This document shows, one piece after another, positions 1-8,405 of a stretch of DNA of 64,000 bases. The notes under the pieces are model-generated. The model was not told the DNA's origin, ran no database searches, and was given only the letters and a program-made list of their open reading frames with translations. Source of the DNA: an uncultured Flavihumibacter sp. (GTDB taxonomy: Bacteria; Bacteroidota; Bacteroidia; Chitinophagales; Chitinophagaceae); the NCBI GenBank assembly GCA_902168225.1, contig CABHOW010000005.1, forward strand, positions 1 through 64,000, in the 5' to 3' direction. Within the stretch, counting starts at the first letter, position 1. Every line of letters starts with the position of its first letter. The position numbers and the translations under genes are program-made.

Positions 1-76
1 TTTTTTTTTTCAAGCAGAAGACGGCATACGAGATCATGCCTAGTCTCGTGGGCTCGGAGATGTGTATAAGAGACAG
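1..76. other. Illumina Nextera adapter read-through (sequencing artefact)
   Basis: Ten T are followed by the Illumina P7 sequence (11-34), an 8-base index CATGCCTA (35-42, which I recognise as Nextera N706), the read-2 primer part (43-57) and the 19-base Tn5 mosaic end (58-76). This is the reverse complement of a read that ran through a short insert into the adapter and then into poly-A. It was left untrimmed at the contig end. It is not a biological transposon; genomic sequence starts at 77. Confidence 0.98.
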
Positions 77-165
77 GGTTAACCCCATGGGCGATGCAAC
101 AAAAAACATATGGTCTTTTTAATGAATCGAAATTACTAGAAACCTATATCAATAGTTTTAATTGA
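77..165 (+). CDS. C-terminal fragment of an unidentified protein (5' partial)
   Basis: An open frame read from 79 to the TGA at 163-165 gives about 28 residues beginning LTPWAMQQKTYGLF and ending YINSFN. Its stop overlaps the TTG start of the next gene in a TTGA arrangement, the tight coupling seen through the rest of this operon, so it is probably the tail of a real upstream gene. The position suggests another glycosyltransferase or polysaccharide enzyme, but the fragment is too short to assign. The 5' end is lost at the adapter junction. Confidence 0.55.
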
Positions 166-866
166 TAAACGCCTTTCTCATATCATCTCCCAAAGAATTA
201 TCGAGAAAAAGATATATAGCCGCATTGCATCAACAATTGCCGACACTAAAAACGATACAAGCTATTTACCCTGCTTATGAAAAAGTACCCTTTATTAAGG
301 GTATCCAAGCTATTAGCAGTAAAAGAACCGGCAAAATGCTTTCGCTTGGTGAAATAGGCTGCCTACTTTCACATAGAAAAGTTTGGAGGGAAATTGTAGC
401 GAGTACGGCTACCGATCAGGAAGGATTTTTGATTGTAGAATCGGATAGTGTTATTCAGCAAGCAGATTTTTTACTACAGCATTTCACACATGTTCATGAG
501 CAATACGATTTGTTTTTTTGGGGAGCCTATGATGGAAGGATGCAACTAAGGCGCAAACACTGCAAGCAATATCAAGGGTATAAGATAGGTACTCCGGTTA
601 TCCCATCCCTTTTTTGTACCTATGGCTATTCTATTAATAAACAAACAGCCTATTATTTACTCAAAAAAACGGCAACAGTAAATTATCCGGTAGATTATTG
701 GAGAATTCAATTGCGATCGGCAACCCTGCGTGTAGGTGGCATAAAGCCCCAAATTATTAGCACCAGTAAGGAGGCACAGAAAGGAAGTATTAATGAAGGG
801 AAACAATTGCCCTTATGGTTTAATACATTAGTTGACATTAGAAATTTTATATTATCCTTTACGTAA
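162..866 (+). CDS. Glycosyltransferase family 25 (LPS/capsule type)
   Basis: The 234-residue protein has the GT25 pattern: an N-terminal strand MINAFLISSPKELSRKRY, a central GEIGCLLSHRKVWREIV (GExGCxxSHxxxW signature) and a following LIVESD. GT25 enzymes transfer sugars to LPS or capsule precursors in the cytoplasm. The usual acidic motif after the SH signature is EDD; here it reads ESD, so one acidic residue is replaced. The start is TTG at 162 because no in-frame ATG lies before the conserved region; it overlaps the upstream stop by 4 bases. Its stop overlaps the next ATG by one base (TAATG), so translation is probably coupled. Family assignment is fairly secure; the donor and acceptor sugars are unknown. 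Confidence 0.78.
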   Translation: MINAFLISSPKELSRKRYIAALHQQLPTLKTIQAIYPAYEKVPFIKGIQAISSKRTGKMLSLGEIGCLLSHRKVWREIVASTATDQEGFLIVESDSVIQQADFLLQHFTHVHEQYDLFFWGAYDGRMQLRRKHCKQYQGYKIGTPVIPSLFCTYGYSINKQTAYYLLKKTATVNYPVDYWRIQLRSATLRVGGIKPQIISTSKEAQKGSINEGKQLPLWFNTLVDIRNFILSFT

Positions 867-2143
867 TGGAGATCTTAAAGCAACTATATCTTAGATTATA
901 CATTATTGTACTGGGCATGTATATCTATCTTGGTAAAGGAATCGCTTACGGTTTTTTTGCAGAAGTATTATTAATACTGGGTGTTATACTCATTTTTCGT
1001 TACCGCAAAAACTTTGAAATACTGTGGGATAAACAAATGCAGTTGCTTGTAGTATTTATACTGCTTACATTTTTTTTCATACTCAGAGGGTTTAGTGCGT
1101 ACAATCCATTGGATGTTATCCGGGATTCATTCATATTTAATTATGCCCTTTTTGCTTTTATAGTTTTTTTATTTAAGGATGATATCTCCGTCTTTAAAGA
1201 GGGGGTACTACAGATTTATAAGTACTATCCATTGGTGCAATGTGTATTGTTATTATTATCCTTCATTCCTTTTATGGAAGAGCTGGAATTATTTCCGGGA
1301 AGGCATCTACTTTACTTTAAGTATGGCGATATGGCTGTACATCTTTTTGTTGTTACCATATTCTCTTTATCGGGATGGATAAAGTATAAACCTCGGTATG
1401 AAATTATCAATTATATATTAATCGCATACTTATACATGATCGCTTCCTCTTATAATAGAGGTGGTATGGTTGGATTTCTATTTTGCTTTGTTATATTTTA
1501 CTTTTGCTTAAAAGATCAGTCACTAAAACAAAAAATGAGGGAATATCTAAAATGGTTTCCCATCATTCTCTTAGCAGCACTCCCTTTTTTTGCAATAACC
1601 CAAATGGAAGAAAACTTTCAAGGTAGAAAAGCTGGTTTCGATCAGCTAAAAGATAATATTACAAGTGTTGTAACTTCTAACGGTGATGGGTCATTGGAAG
1701 ATAATAAAATATGGCGATTGGTTTGGTGGACGAAGATCATTGATTATACTTTTGGTGGGCAATATTTCTTTCAAGGTAAAGGGTTGGGCCCGGCCTTAGC
1801 TAGTGCTGATGAAATTGTACTCGATGATACCGAAGATGAACTACGCTCACCACATAATTTTAACTTAACTATTTTGGCTCGTTTCGGAGTGCCGGTTTTT
1901 CTGCTGTGGCTCTATTGGTTATACCTCTTAATAAGAGATTTATTTAGAAAAAATACTACCCAGCTATCTTTTGTTTACTTGATTGTGATTTGTATGTTTT
2001 TGTTTAATGCCTCCTTTGATGTGTTTCTTGAAGGCCCGATGGGTGCCTTGCCTTTTTGGACGATAATCGGGCTCAGGTATATGGAAAATACTTTTGCCGT
2101 ATCGGGTGAACAAACGGTTCAGAATAAAACGATTAGTGCATGA
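866..2143 (+). CDS. O-antigen ligase/polymerase-like membrane protein
   Basis: The 425-residue protein is very hydrophobic, with about ten predicted membrane helices and one large hydrophilic loop (roughly residues 245-335). A helix beginning YNRGGMVGF and a later segment SPHNFNLTILARFG before two C-terminal helices match the O-antigen ligase/Wzy superfamily layout (PF04932), where an Arg near RGG and a His in the big loop act on lipid-linked glycan. It sits between a GT25 gene and a Wzx-like flippase, with one-base and four-base overlaps, which supports Wzx/Wzy-type assembly. Whether it polymerises repeat units or ligates glycan to lipid A core cannot be told from the sequence. Confidence 0.75.
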   Translation: MEILKQLYLRLYIIVLGMYIYLGKGIAYGFFAEVLLILGVILIFRYRKNFEILWDKQMQLLVVFILLTFFFILRGFSAYNPLDVIRDSFIFNYALFAFIVFLFKDDISVFKEGVLQIYKYYPLVQCVLLLLSFIPFMEELELFPGRHLLYFKYGDMAVHLFVVTIFSLSGWIKYKPRYEIINYILIAYLYMIASSYNRGGMVGFLFCFVIFYFCLKDQSLKQKMREYLKWFPIILLAALPFFAITQMEENFQGRKAGFDQLKDNITSVVTSNGDGSLEDNKIWRLVWWTKIIDYTFGGQYFFQGKGLGPALASADEIVLDDTEDELRSPHNFNLTILARFGVPVFLLWLYWLYLLIRDLFRKNTTQLSFVYLIVICMFLFNASFDVFLEGPMGALPFWTIIGLRYMENTFAVSGEQTVQNKTISA

Positions 2144-3438
2144 GTATTTTCAATAAACAAATATGGAAGACCAATTCAAATTATGTTTTCAATGTGGGCA
2201 CCACATTTCTGTCGCAAGGTATAGCTGCGCTCACTGTTTTATTGATCACGCCTGTTTTATTGCATAACCTAGGAATTAAAAATTTTGCCCTCTATGGCAT
2301 CGTCATCAATTTGGTTAATACGGCAGTAGTATTTGATTTTGGTTTGAATATTGGACTATTAAGAAAACTAATCTTAAACAAAGAAAATAGTAGTAGTTTA
2401 ATTAGTAGTGTACTTATTTTTTATATTTCACTCGGATTGATAACTATTCCCTTAATATACTTGCTGAATAAAAATGTATTGATTAACTATGCGTACTGGC
2501 CTGTTGGGATAAGCATTTTTATCGCTTTTTTATTTACCCAAAATACTGTTGTACAACTCTTCGATAATCTTATTCAAACGCAGAACAAAATTTATATTGG
2601 AAAACTTATTCGTTCTGTTAAATTATCTGTTGAATTCTTATTGATATGGATAGCAGCTACTTATCAATCGCTAGTATTTATTTTCGGGATCATGATTTTT
2701 CTAAACTTCATTTACATATTTACACTTTACTTTTTTGCAAAAAGAGAACTTACATTTTCACTGTCAACAAAATTGTGGAGTAAAAAATTACTTGTTTCAC
2801 ATCTTACTTATTCCGGATGGTACTTCGCCGGAAGTTTGGCCACTGTGTTGGTTTTTAACGCACAGATGATTTTAATTAGTTTTCAAGCTGCCGCAACGGA
2901 AATATCAGGCTATTTAGTAGTAACCCGTTTCTTTGATATAATACGTATTGGGCTTACAAATTTTACGCAAGTACTCTTTCCTAAAATAGTACAAATTACA
3001 ACCGGAGCAAATTGGGAAGAAATTAAAAAGCTATTTCTTAGCGTATGGGTAAAAGTTGCTTTGGCATCAGTAGTGGCCTACTTACTATTACTAACAGTAG
3101 GCCTTTATTTTTTTAATTACTGGAGCAGTTTAAACAACTTGCAAATAATCAAATCCTTTAAATTATTTTCTTTATTTATAGTGCTTGTAGTTTTAGATAA
3201 TGTAGCAGTTGTTTTTTTAGCTGCACTTAAATTTAATAAACTGCCCACCATTATCTCCCTTTTTCAAGGGGCATTGGGTCTTTTTTTAGGGTATATATGG
3301 TTACAGCACGAGGGTATTGCGGGTGTTATTAAAGCCTCTTTGGTAGCATTTATTTGTACCAACTTTTTATTTAATACAGGGTATCTTTGGCATATGTTGA
3401 AACAAAAAATACAGGTGAATGGATGCGAAGAAAGCTAA
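2140..3438 (+). CDS. Wzx-like polysaccharide flippase (MATE/MOP superfamily)
   Basis: The 432-residue protein has 12-14 predicted membrane helices spread over its whole length. Its N-terminus NVGTTFLSQGIAALTVLLITP resembles the first helix of the polysaccharide-exporter branch of the MOP superfamily. Such proteins flip undecaprenyl-linked oligosaccharides to the periplasmic face of the inner membrane. The ATG overlaps the upstream stop (ATGA), and the 3' end overlaps the next gene by 20 bases. The neighbouring ligase/polymerase-like gene and several glycosyltransferases fit a Wzx/Wzy-dependent pathway. Confidence 0.82.
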   Translation: MSIFNKQIWKTNSNYVFNVGTTFLSQGIAALTVLLITPVLLHNLGIKNFALYGIVINLVNTAVVFDFGLNIGLLRKLILNKENSSSLISSVLIFYISLGLITIPLIYLLNKNVLINYAYWPVGISIFIAFLFTQNTVVQLFDNLIQTQNKIYIGKLIRSVKLSVEFLLIWIAATYQSLVFIFGIMIFLNFIYIFTLYFFAKRELTFSLSTKLWSKKLLVSHLTYSGWYFAGSLATVLVFNAQMILISFQAAATEISGYLVVTRFFDIIRIGLTNFTQVLFPKIVQITTGANWEEIKKLFLSVWVKVALASVVAYLLLLTVGLYFFNYWSSLNNLQIIKSFKLFSLFIVLVVLDNVAVVFLAALKFNKLPTIISLFQGALGLFLGYIWLQHEGIAGVIKASLVAFICTNFLFNTGYLWHMLKQKIQVNGCEES

Positions 3439-4258
3439 TTTAGTAGTAGTTACATGGGATGGAAATGCGGAAGCCTGTGCATGTGTTTCATTTGATATGC
3501 CCAAAGATTTTGATTTACTAATCTTTAATTATACTGGCACCATAGCTGAACCCATTTCATCTCGTTTTGTAGCAGACTATGTAGTATCCTATAAAACAGA
3601 GAATAAGGGGCAGATATTTGAACATTTGTACCAGTACCTCCGGCAGCATCATATTAACTATCATTATATAGGGATAATTGATGACGATATTTTTTTTCGC
3701 GTAAGTGATTTCAATTATATGTTGCAAATTGCAGCTATCCATCAGTTAGATGTATTTCAACCTTCTATTTCAGTAGATAGTTATTTTAGCCATAGAAAAT
3801 TTGTACATGCACCTGGCTATATTATCAGGAATACCGATTGGGTGGAAATTATGGCACCTTTTTATAAACAGGAATTATTTAATGCTTGCGCACCTTATTT
3901 TAAAGAAACAATTTCGGGGCAAGGAATCGATTGTTTTTTAATGCCCACTATACAAGTTCTATATGGTAAAACAAATACAGCCATTATTGATGCTGCGATA
4001 ATTAGGCACTACCGACCCATTAGGAGTCACCAACGACTTTATTCTAATGGATTAAATAATGAACAGGAAATTGAAAAAATAAGGCAAATAGCTATTCAAT
4101 TAGTTAGCGAAAAACCCGATTTATTTACCTATGATTTTAAGATAGGTATATTAAAAATAGGCTCGCCTATAAAGGTTGCATCATACATGTATAGTAAAAA
4201 ATTAAAAAAACTCGCACATAATTTTTCTGCATTTTTGCGGAATCTTGGAACCCGATAA
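3419..4258 (+). CDS. Putative glycosyltransferase, DUF707-like
   Basis: The 279-residue soluble protein starts with a Rossmann-like strand (NLVVVTWDG) and carries YIGIIDDDIFFRVSDFNYM near residues 80-100, a DDD motif like the metal and nucleotide-sugar site of GT-A enzymes. A following stretch (LDVFQPSISVDSYFSHRKF) and a GQGIDCFL segment resemble the DUF707 family. I infer a sugar transferase acting on the cell-surface glycan. The ATG at 3419 is inside the end of the flippase gene; a weak AGG lies just upstream. The family match is from pattern memory only and could be a distant relative. Confidence 0.55.
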   Translation: MDAKKANLVVVTWDGNAEACACVSFDMPKDFDLLIFNYTGTIAEPISSRFVADYVVSYKTENKGQIFEHLYQYLRQHHINYHYIGIIDDDIFFRVSDFNYMLQIAAIHQLDVFQPSISVDSYFSHRKFVHAPGYIIRNTDWVEIMAPFYKQELFNACAPYFKETISGQGIDCFLMPTIQVLYGKTNTAIIDAAIIRHYRPIRSHQRLYSNGLNNEQEIEKIRQIAIQLVSEKPDLFTYDFKIGILKIGSPIKVASYMYSKKLKKLAHNFSAFLRNLGTR

Positions 4259-4266
4259 GTTTGGCT

Positions 4267-4920
4267 ATGTATAAAAATGAACCCTATCTTATTCAGTATG
4301 ATACAACGAAATACCCATTTCGGGATATCATCAATAAAATTTTTGATTTAGAGGAGAAAAAACTTACGCTCGAGCAAATACATCACTATAAAAAGTATGA
4401 AGTGGTTAAACGGGAGAATGATCAAAAAACTGATTGGCATGCCATGTACTATGAACACTTTCCGAATAGTTTTCAAACCTTGTACCTAGCCTTAGTAGAA
4501 GAATTAAAAAACAGATTTGGATATAAGGAAATCGTTTACCAGCGTATTCCTACTTTTCGAGTGCATTTAGCAAATGGTAATTTAGCTGTAGGGGAATGGC
4601 ATAAAGATAAAACCTATAACCATGGCACCACTGAATTGAATTTTTGGATGCCTTTTGGCGATACCAATGAATACAATACCATTTGGATGGAGTCTGAAGA
4701 AGATAAGGGTGATTATAAACCTTATACGGTAAAATACGGTGAGATATTAGTATTTAGCGGAGCTAATCTATATCACGGCAATAAGAATAATGAATCCGAT
4801 GAAACTCGCGTGTCTGTCGATTTTCGGTTGGTTGAGCCGGCTCGATTCAAGCCCTCTGATAGCGGCTCTATTAATATGAAAGTGAAGTTTGATATTGGTG
4901 GATATTTTGAAAAGCTATAG
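4267..4920 (+). CDS. Fe(II)/2-oxoglutarate oxygenase-like protein (StrG-like)
   Basis: The protein (217 residues from ATG 4267) contains GEWHKDKTYNHG, giving the H-x-D of the double-stranded beta-helix iron triad, a distal His in GANLYHGNKNN, and an Arg in TRVSVDFR placed where 2-oxoglutarate is bound. This matches the StrG-like oxygenases found sporadically in carbohydrate and aminoglycoside clusters. It may oxidise or epimerise a sugar carried by a nucleotide or lipid. A TTG at 4261 would add two residues; ATG at 4267 is preferred. It lies in an operon with a GDP-mannose 3,5-epimerase-like gene, so the final glycan may contain an unusual modified sugar. Confidence 0.7.
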   Translation: MYKNEPYLIQYDTTKYPFRDIINKIFDLEEKKLTLEQIHHYKKYEVVKRENDQKTDWHAMYYEHFPNSFQTLYLALVEELKNRFGYKEIVYQRIPTFRVHLANGNLAVGEWHKDKTYNHGTTELNFWMPFGDTNEYNTIWMESEEDKGDYKPYTVKYGEILVFSGANLYHGNKNNESDETRVSVDFRLVEPARFKPSDSGSINMKVKFDIGGYFEKL

Positions 4921-5671
4921 TGTTTTAGGAATACCTGTGTACAACGGTTCTATTGAAACTGCTGTAAATGAAATGTTGCTACAGTTAGAATCGGGTGACA
5001 TGCATAGTAATCGCTGCATTAGTGCCACTGGAGCGCATGGAATTATTGAAGCGCAATACAATCCACCGTTTAGGGAAATACTGCAATCTTTTTATTGGAA
5101 TCTACCGGATGGAATGCCTACGGTATGGGTTGCACAACTAAAAGGCGCAAAAGCTATTAAACGATGTTATGGGCCGGATTTTTTTAAAGCTCTTCTTATA
5201 GGATCTGCTAATAAGCCTATCAAACATTTTTTTTGTGGAGGCAAGGAAGGGGTAGCCAATGATTTAAAAAATAAAGTATCGGAGTGGGGGAATAAAAATG
5301 TAGTAGGTATTTACTGTCCTCCTTTTAGGGAAATGACCCAGGCGGAATGGGGGGAGCTTGGCAAAATGATACAAAATTCCGGTGCTAATATGGTTTGGAT
5401 TGGTTTAAGTACCCCTAAACAGGAAAGATTTGCCTGGCGATTAAGACAATATTGTGCAACAGGCTGTATCATTACAGTAGGAGCAGCTTTTGATTTTCAT
5501 ACCGGAAACCTTAGGCAAGCACCCAAGTGGATGCAGCAAATTGGCTTAGAATGGCTTTTTAGGCTCATTATGGAGCCGCGTAGACTATATAAAAGGTATC
5601 TAAAAATAGTTCCTTTATTTATTTGGCTGAATATCAAAGAATTTATTGACTTTTACATACTCAAAAAATAA
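4898..5671 (+). CDS. WecG/TagA/CpsF family glycosyltransferase (GT26)
   Basis: The protein of about 257 residues matches GT26 along its length: VLGIPVYNGSIETAV at the N-terminus, DGMPTVWVAQLKG, CYGPDF, a CGGKEG turn, VWIGLSTPKQERFAWRLRQY, and GAAFDFHTGNLRQAPKWMQQ with GLEWLFRL. GT26 enzymes add the second sugar (often ManNAc or ManNAcA) to undecaprenyl-linked GlcNAc at the membrane. Candidate starts are TTG 4889, TTG 4895 and GTG 4898, all overlapping the oxygenase gene by 23-32 bases; GTG is chosen as the strongest codon. The next in-frame ATG would remove the conserved beginning. Confidence 0.88.
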   Translation: MDILKSYSVLGIPVYNGSIETAVNEMLLQLESGDMHSNRCISATGAHGIIEAQYNPPFREILQSFYWNLPDGMPTVWVAQLKGAKAIKRCYGPDFFKALLIGSANKPIKHFFCGGKEGVANDLKNKVSEWGNKNVVGIYCPPFREMTQAEWGELGKMIQNSGANMVWIGLSTPKQERFAWRLRQYCATGCIITVGAAFDFHTGNLRQAPKWMQQIGLEWLFRLIMEPRRLYKRYLKIVPLFIWLNIKEFIDFYILKK

Positions 5672-5675
5672 TAAT

Positions 5676-6665
5676 ATGAGGAAAATACTGGTTTGTGGCG
5701 CAGGTGGGTTTATTGGGGGTCATTTAGTTAAAAAACTAAAACGCGAAGGGCATTGGGTGAGGGGGGTAGATTTAAAACGAAATGAATTTAGCCCTTCACC
5801 TGCAGATGAATTCATCATAGGCGATCTAACCAATCAGCAACTGGTAAATGAAATAGTAGATACAAATTTTGATGAAATTTATCAATTTGCAGCAGACATG
5901 GGGGGTGCCGGGTATCTGTTTACCGGTGAGAATGATGCAAACCTCATGCATAATTCTGCTACTATTAATTTAAATATTATTAATCAAGCAAATAAAGTAG
6001 GCGTTAAAAAAATATTTTACTCTTCTTCTGCTTGTATTTACCCGGCCTATAATCAGGAAGATCCCAATAATCCTAAATGTTCTGAAGAATCTGCATATCC
6101 GGCATTGCCCGACAGTGAGTATGGATGGGAGAAATTATTTAGCGAACGTTTGTACTTAGCATTTGCCCGTAACTACGGAATGAATGTTCGTATTGCTAGG
6201 TTTCACAATGTATTTGGTCCGGAAGGTACCTGGTGTGGCGGTAAAGAAAAGGCGCCTGCTGCCATGTGTAGAAAAGTAGCAGAAGCCAAAGAAGGGGGAG
6301 AAATTGAAGTATGGGGCGATGGTAAACAAACACGTTCTTTTTTATACATCGACGAATGTTTGGAAGCGGTGGATAGGCTTATGAGAAGTGATTTTACAGG
6401 GCCTATCAATATTGGCTCTGAAGAAATGATCTCTTTGAATAATCTTGCTAAGTTGGTAATGCAAATTGCGGGTAAAAAATTAAGTATCAAGAATGTACCG
6501 GTAAGTTATATCGGTGTTCGAGGTAGGAATTCCGATAATCGATTAATCCGTCAGCGGCTCAACTGGGCACCATCGGCACCGCTGCAAGCAGGTTTAAAGA
6601 AAACCTTTGATTGGATCAATGAACAGGTACAGGCTACCCGGCCTGCACTGGCAAAAGTTTCTTAG
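5676..6665 (+). CDS. GDP-mannose 3,5-epimerase-like NAD-dependent SDR
   Basis: The 329-residue extended SDR begins KILVCGAGGFIGGHL (GxxGxxG NAD site). It carries features close to plant GDP-mannose 3,5-epimerase: AADMGGAGY, SSSACIYPAY, a YGWEK catalytic Tyr-x3-Lys, RFHNVFGPEGTWCGGKEKAP, GDGKQTRSFLYIDEC and VRGRNSDN. The plant enzyme converts GDP-D-mannose to GDP-L-galactose or GDP-L-gulose; bacterial homologues occur in polysaccharide clusters. Start is ATG 5676, five bases after the upstream stop, because the reading frame upstream is unlike the family. It is the last gene of the operon and faces a convergent gene three bases away. Confidence 0.85.
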   Translation: MRKILVCGAGGFIGGHLVKKLKREGHWVRGVDLKRNEFSPSPADEFIIGDLTNQQLVNEIVDTNFDEIYQFAADMGGAGYLFTGENDANLMHNSATINLNIINQANKVGVKKIFYSSSACIYPAYNQEDPNNPKCSEESAYPALPDSEYGWEKLFSERLYLAFARNYGMNVRIARFHNVFGPEGTWCGGKEKAPAAMCRKVAEAKEGGEIEVWGDGKQTRSFLYIDECLEAVDRLMRSDFTGPINIGSEEMISLNNLAKLVMQIAGKKLSIKNVPVSYIGVRGRNSDNRLIRQRLNWAPSAPLQAGLKKTFDWINEQVQATRPALAKVS

Positions 6666-6668
6666 CCG

Positions 6669-8279
6669 CTACCTCAACCCATAACTAATACCTACCTGTA
6701 TGGTATTATTTTTGGCATTAGCCCCGTCGGCTAATGTTTGGGAAAGCCACTGATAGCTACCCGTAAAATAAAAATTATTCATAAACTCATAACCGACCTG
6801 AAAAAACAGGTCGGTTCTTTTTTTCTGGAAATCAAACAAAAAGCGAGGCTGTGGCTCGGCTAAATATTGTTGTTGTATGGTTCCCGGGCCGCCTTTACGT
6901 ATATGTTCATATCTTGCATATAATCGTACTCGGGGAATAGGGGTATACTTTGCAAATACCATTGACCTATCAAAATTATTGCCCATCCAATCCCCTAAAG
7001 AATAATCGAACTGGGTATAAAATTGAGCCGGTATGATATTACTATATACAAACGGATTTACATGGGTGTATTCCGTGCCTAATGTTAAATAGGGTAATAA
7101 AGCATCTGTTATAGATCCGCCAAGGGTATAACCTACCTGATTCCTACTTTTCGCAGGGTTGAAAATTGTTGAAACCCTTATTTCATCTATAAACAAACAA
7201 GCATATAAATGGGTATTCTTGATTTGATTACGGGAACTGAATTGCGTAAAAAACTGACCATTTGAACCCGCCCCAATATTATAATTGCTTCTATTATTAT
7301 CATAGATCTTAAAAAAGTTTATCGGTATTAAAAAACCAATATCTAATCGATCGGAATACACAATCGATTCCCCAATAGCAATATCAAACCCTTTCTTGGG
7401 AGTGAATATTAAACTATGGGTAGCCATGTATTTAGGAACATATAAAATACGGTCACTCACTCCCGTATTATAAGAGCGAGTGCTATCAATAATATTTGAA
7501 TTGAGCCATAAATTCATATAATTAAAACGGAGCCATTTCAGGGGTTGATAATCAAAACGAACATAAGGGTAAGCAAGCGCTTTATCGGATAACACAATTC
7601 TCCCGTTTTCGCCATAGCCCCAACGCATTTGATCTTGCCCAATACTAATTTGCCCGTTCTTCCATGTATAACTAATATTTGTTCTTACAGTAGCATAATT
7701 TTGACTTTTTGGGGTGGTATTATATTCTAGAATGATACCCGATTCCGGGCTTTCTTTCCGAAAACTATCTATGCCCGTTCCGATTTCTGTATAATCTCGA
7801 TAATAAAACTGAAAGCCAAATTTTCCTGCCTTGCCCCAAAATTGTAAACCCTGACTCATTTGCGTAAAGTTTTTTCCACCTCCGCTAACACGCATGAGAC
7901 TACCAAATGGATCGGCATACAATTGAAAATCTTTGCCATGATAAAATAACCCGCGCAGGCGTTTATTGGCATCTCTCTGTATGCCCTTTAAACGGGCACC
8001 ATCTGTTCCTTCTATTGGGCGGTATTCTCTCAAATAAAAATCTAATTCTTTACGCTCAATGGTTGTTAATTGATTGCGCATAGAATCTAATTGCAATAGG
8101 CGAGTAGTAATAAGTTCTCGGCTCACTGGCTGAATAATATCACTAAATTCCACCAATCCCTTTTGTGCCATACGAGATAGGTACGGATATACTTCACTTC
8201 TATAATTTTCCCAAACTGTTTGTGCATGCACGCTTGTTATTAAAATACATAAAACAAACGTAATAATGTTCCTTTTCAT
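6669..8279 (-). CDS. Wzi-like capsule assembly outer-membrane beta-barrel
   Basis: The 536-residue protein has a signal peptide (KRNIITFVLCILITSVHA, cut before Q) and then a helical region of about 90 residues. The rest is a long chain of alternating aromatic/polar strands ending in a C-terminal strand TIQVGISYGLR. This order (signal, alpha-helical plug, 18-strand-type barrel) fits the Wzi capsule-assembly family common in Bacteroidota (PF14052). It would help attach or organise the surface polysaccharide made by the adjacent cluster. It is downstream of the WcaJ-like gene on the same strand, separated by a two-copy hairpin repeat. Confidence 0.8.
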   Translation of the reverse strand: MKRNIITFVLCILITSVHAQTVWENYRSEVYPYLSRMAQKGLVEFSDIIQPVSRELITTRLLQLDSMRNQLTTIERKELDFYLREYRPIEGTDGARLKGIQRDANKRLRGLFYHGKDFQLYADPFGSLMRVSGGGKNFTQMSQGLQFWGKAGKFGFQFYYRDYTEIGTGIDSFRKESPESGIILEYNTTPKSQNYATVRTNISYTWKNGQISIGQDQMRWGYGENGRIVLSDKALAYPYVRFDYQPLKWLRFNYMNLWLNSNIIDSTRSYNTGVSDRILYVPKYMATHSLIFTPKKGFDIAIGESIVYSDRLDIGFLIPINFFKIYDNNRSNYNIGAGSNGQFFTQFSSRNQIKNTHLYACLFIDEIRVSTIFNPAKSRNQVGYTLGGSITDALLPYLTLGTEYTHVNPFVYSNIIPAQFYTQFDYSLGDWMGNNFDRSMVFAKYTPIPRVRLYARYEHIRKGGPGTIQQQYLAEPQPRFLFDFQKKRTDLFFQVGYEFMNNFYFTGSYQWLSQTLADGANAKNNTIQVGISYGLR

Positions 8280-8301
8280 AAATTATTGTTTCATCCCTAG
8301 G

Positions 8302-8403
8302 ATTATTTCACCCCTTCGGGGTTTTTTCTATTACCTATAACCTATTACCTATTATTATTTCACCCCTTCGGGGTTATTTCTATTACCTATAACCTATTAC
8401 CCT
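8302..8403. repeat. Two-copy 52-bp tandem repeat, each with a hairpin
   Basis: Copies at 8302-8353 and 8354-8403 differ by about one base over the first 48. Each contains the hairpin ACCCC-TTC-GGGGT (8310-8322 and 8362-8374) followed by CTATTACCTATAACCTATTACC. Read on the minus strand, the element begins right after the stop codon of the WcaJ-like gene. On the plus strand the first hairpin is followed by a T run, like a terminator, but no plus-strand gene ends here. A 3'-end stabiliser or attenuator between the two minus-strand genes is possible. Confidence 0.9.
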
Positions 8404-8405
8404 CC

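Noticed and set aside
58-76. Tn5 mosaic end as a natural transposon end
   Set aside because: It is directly joined to Illumina index and P7 sequence, so it is library adapter.
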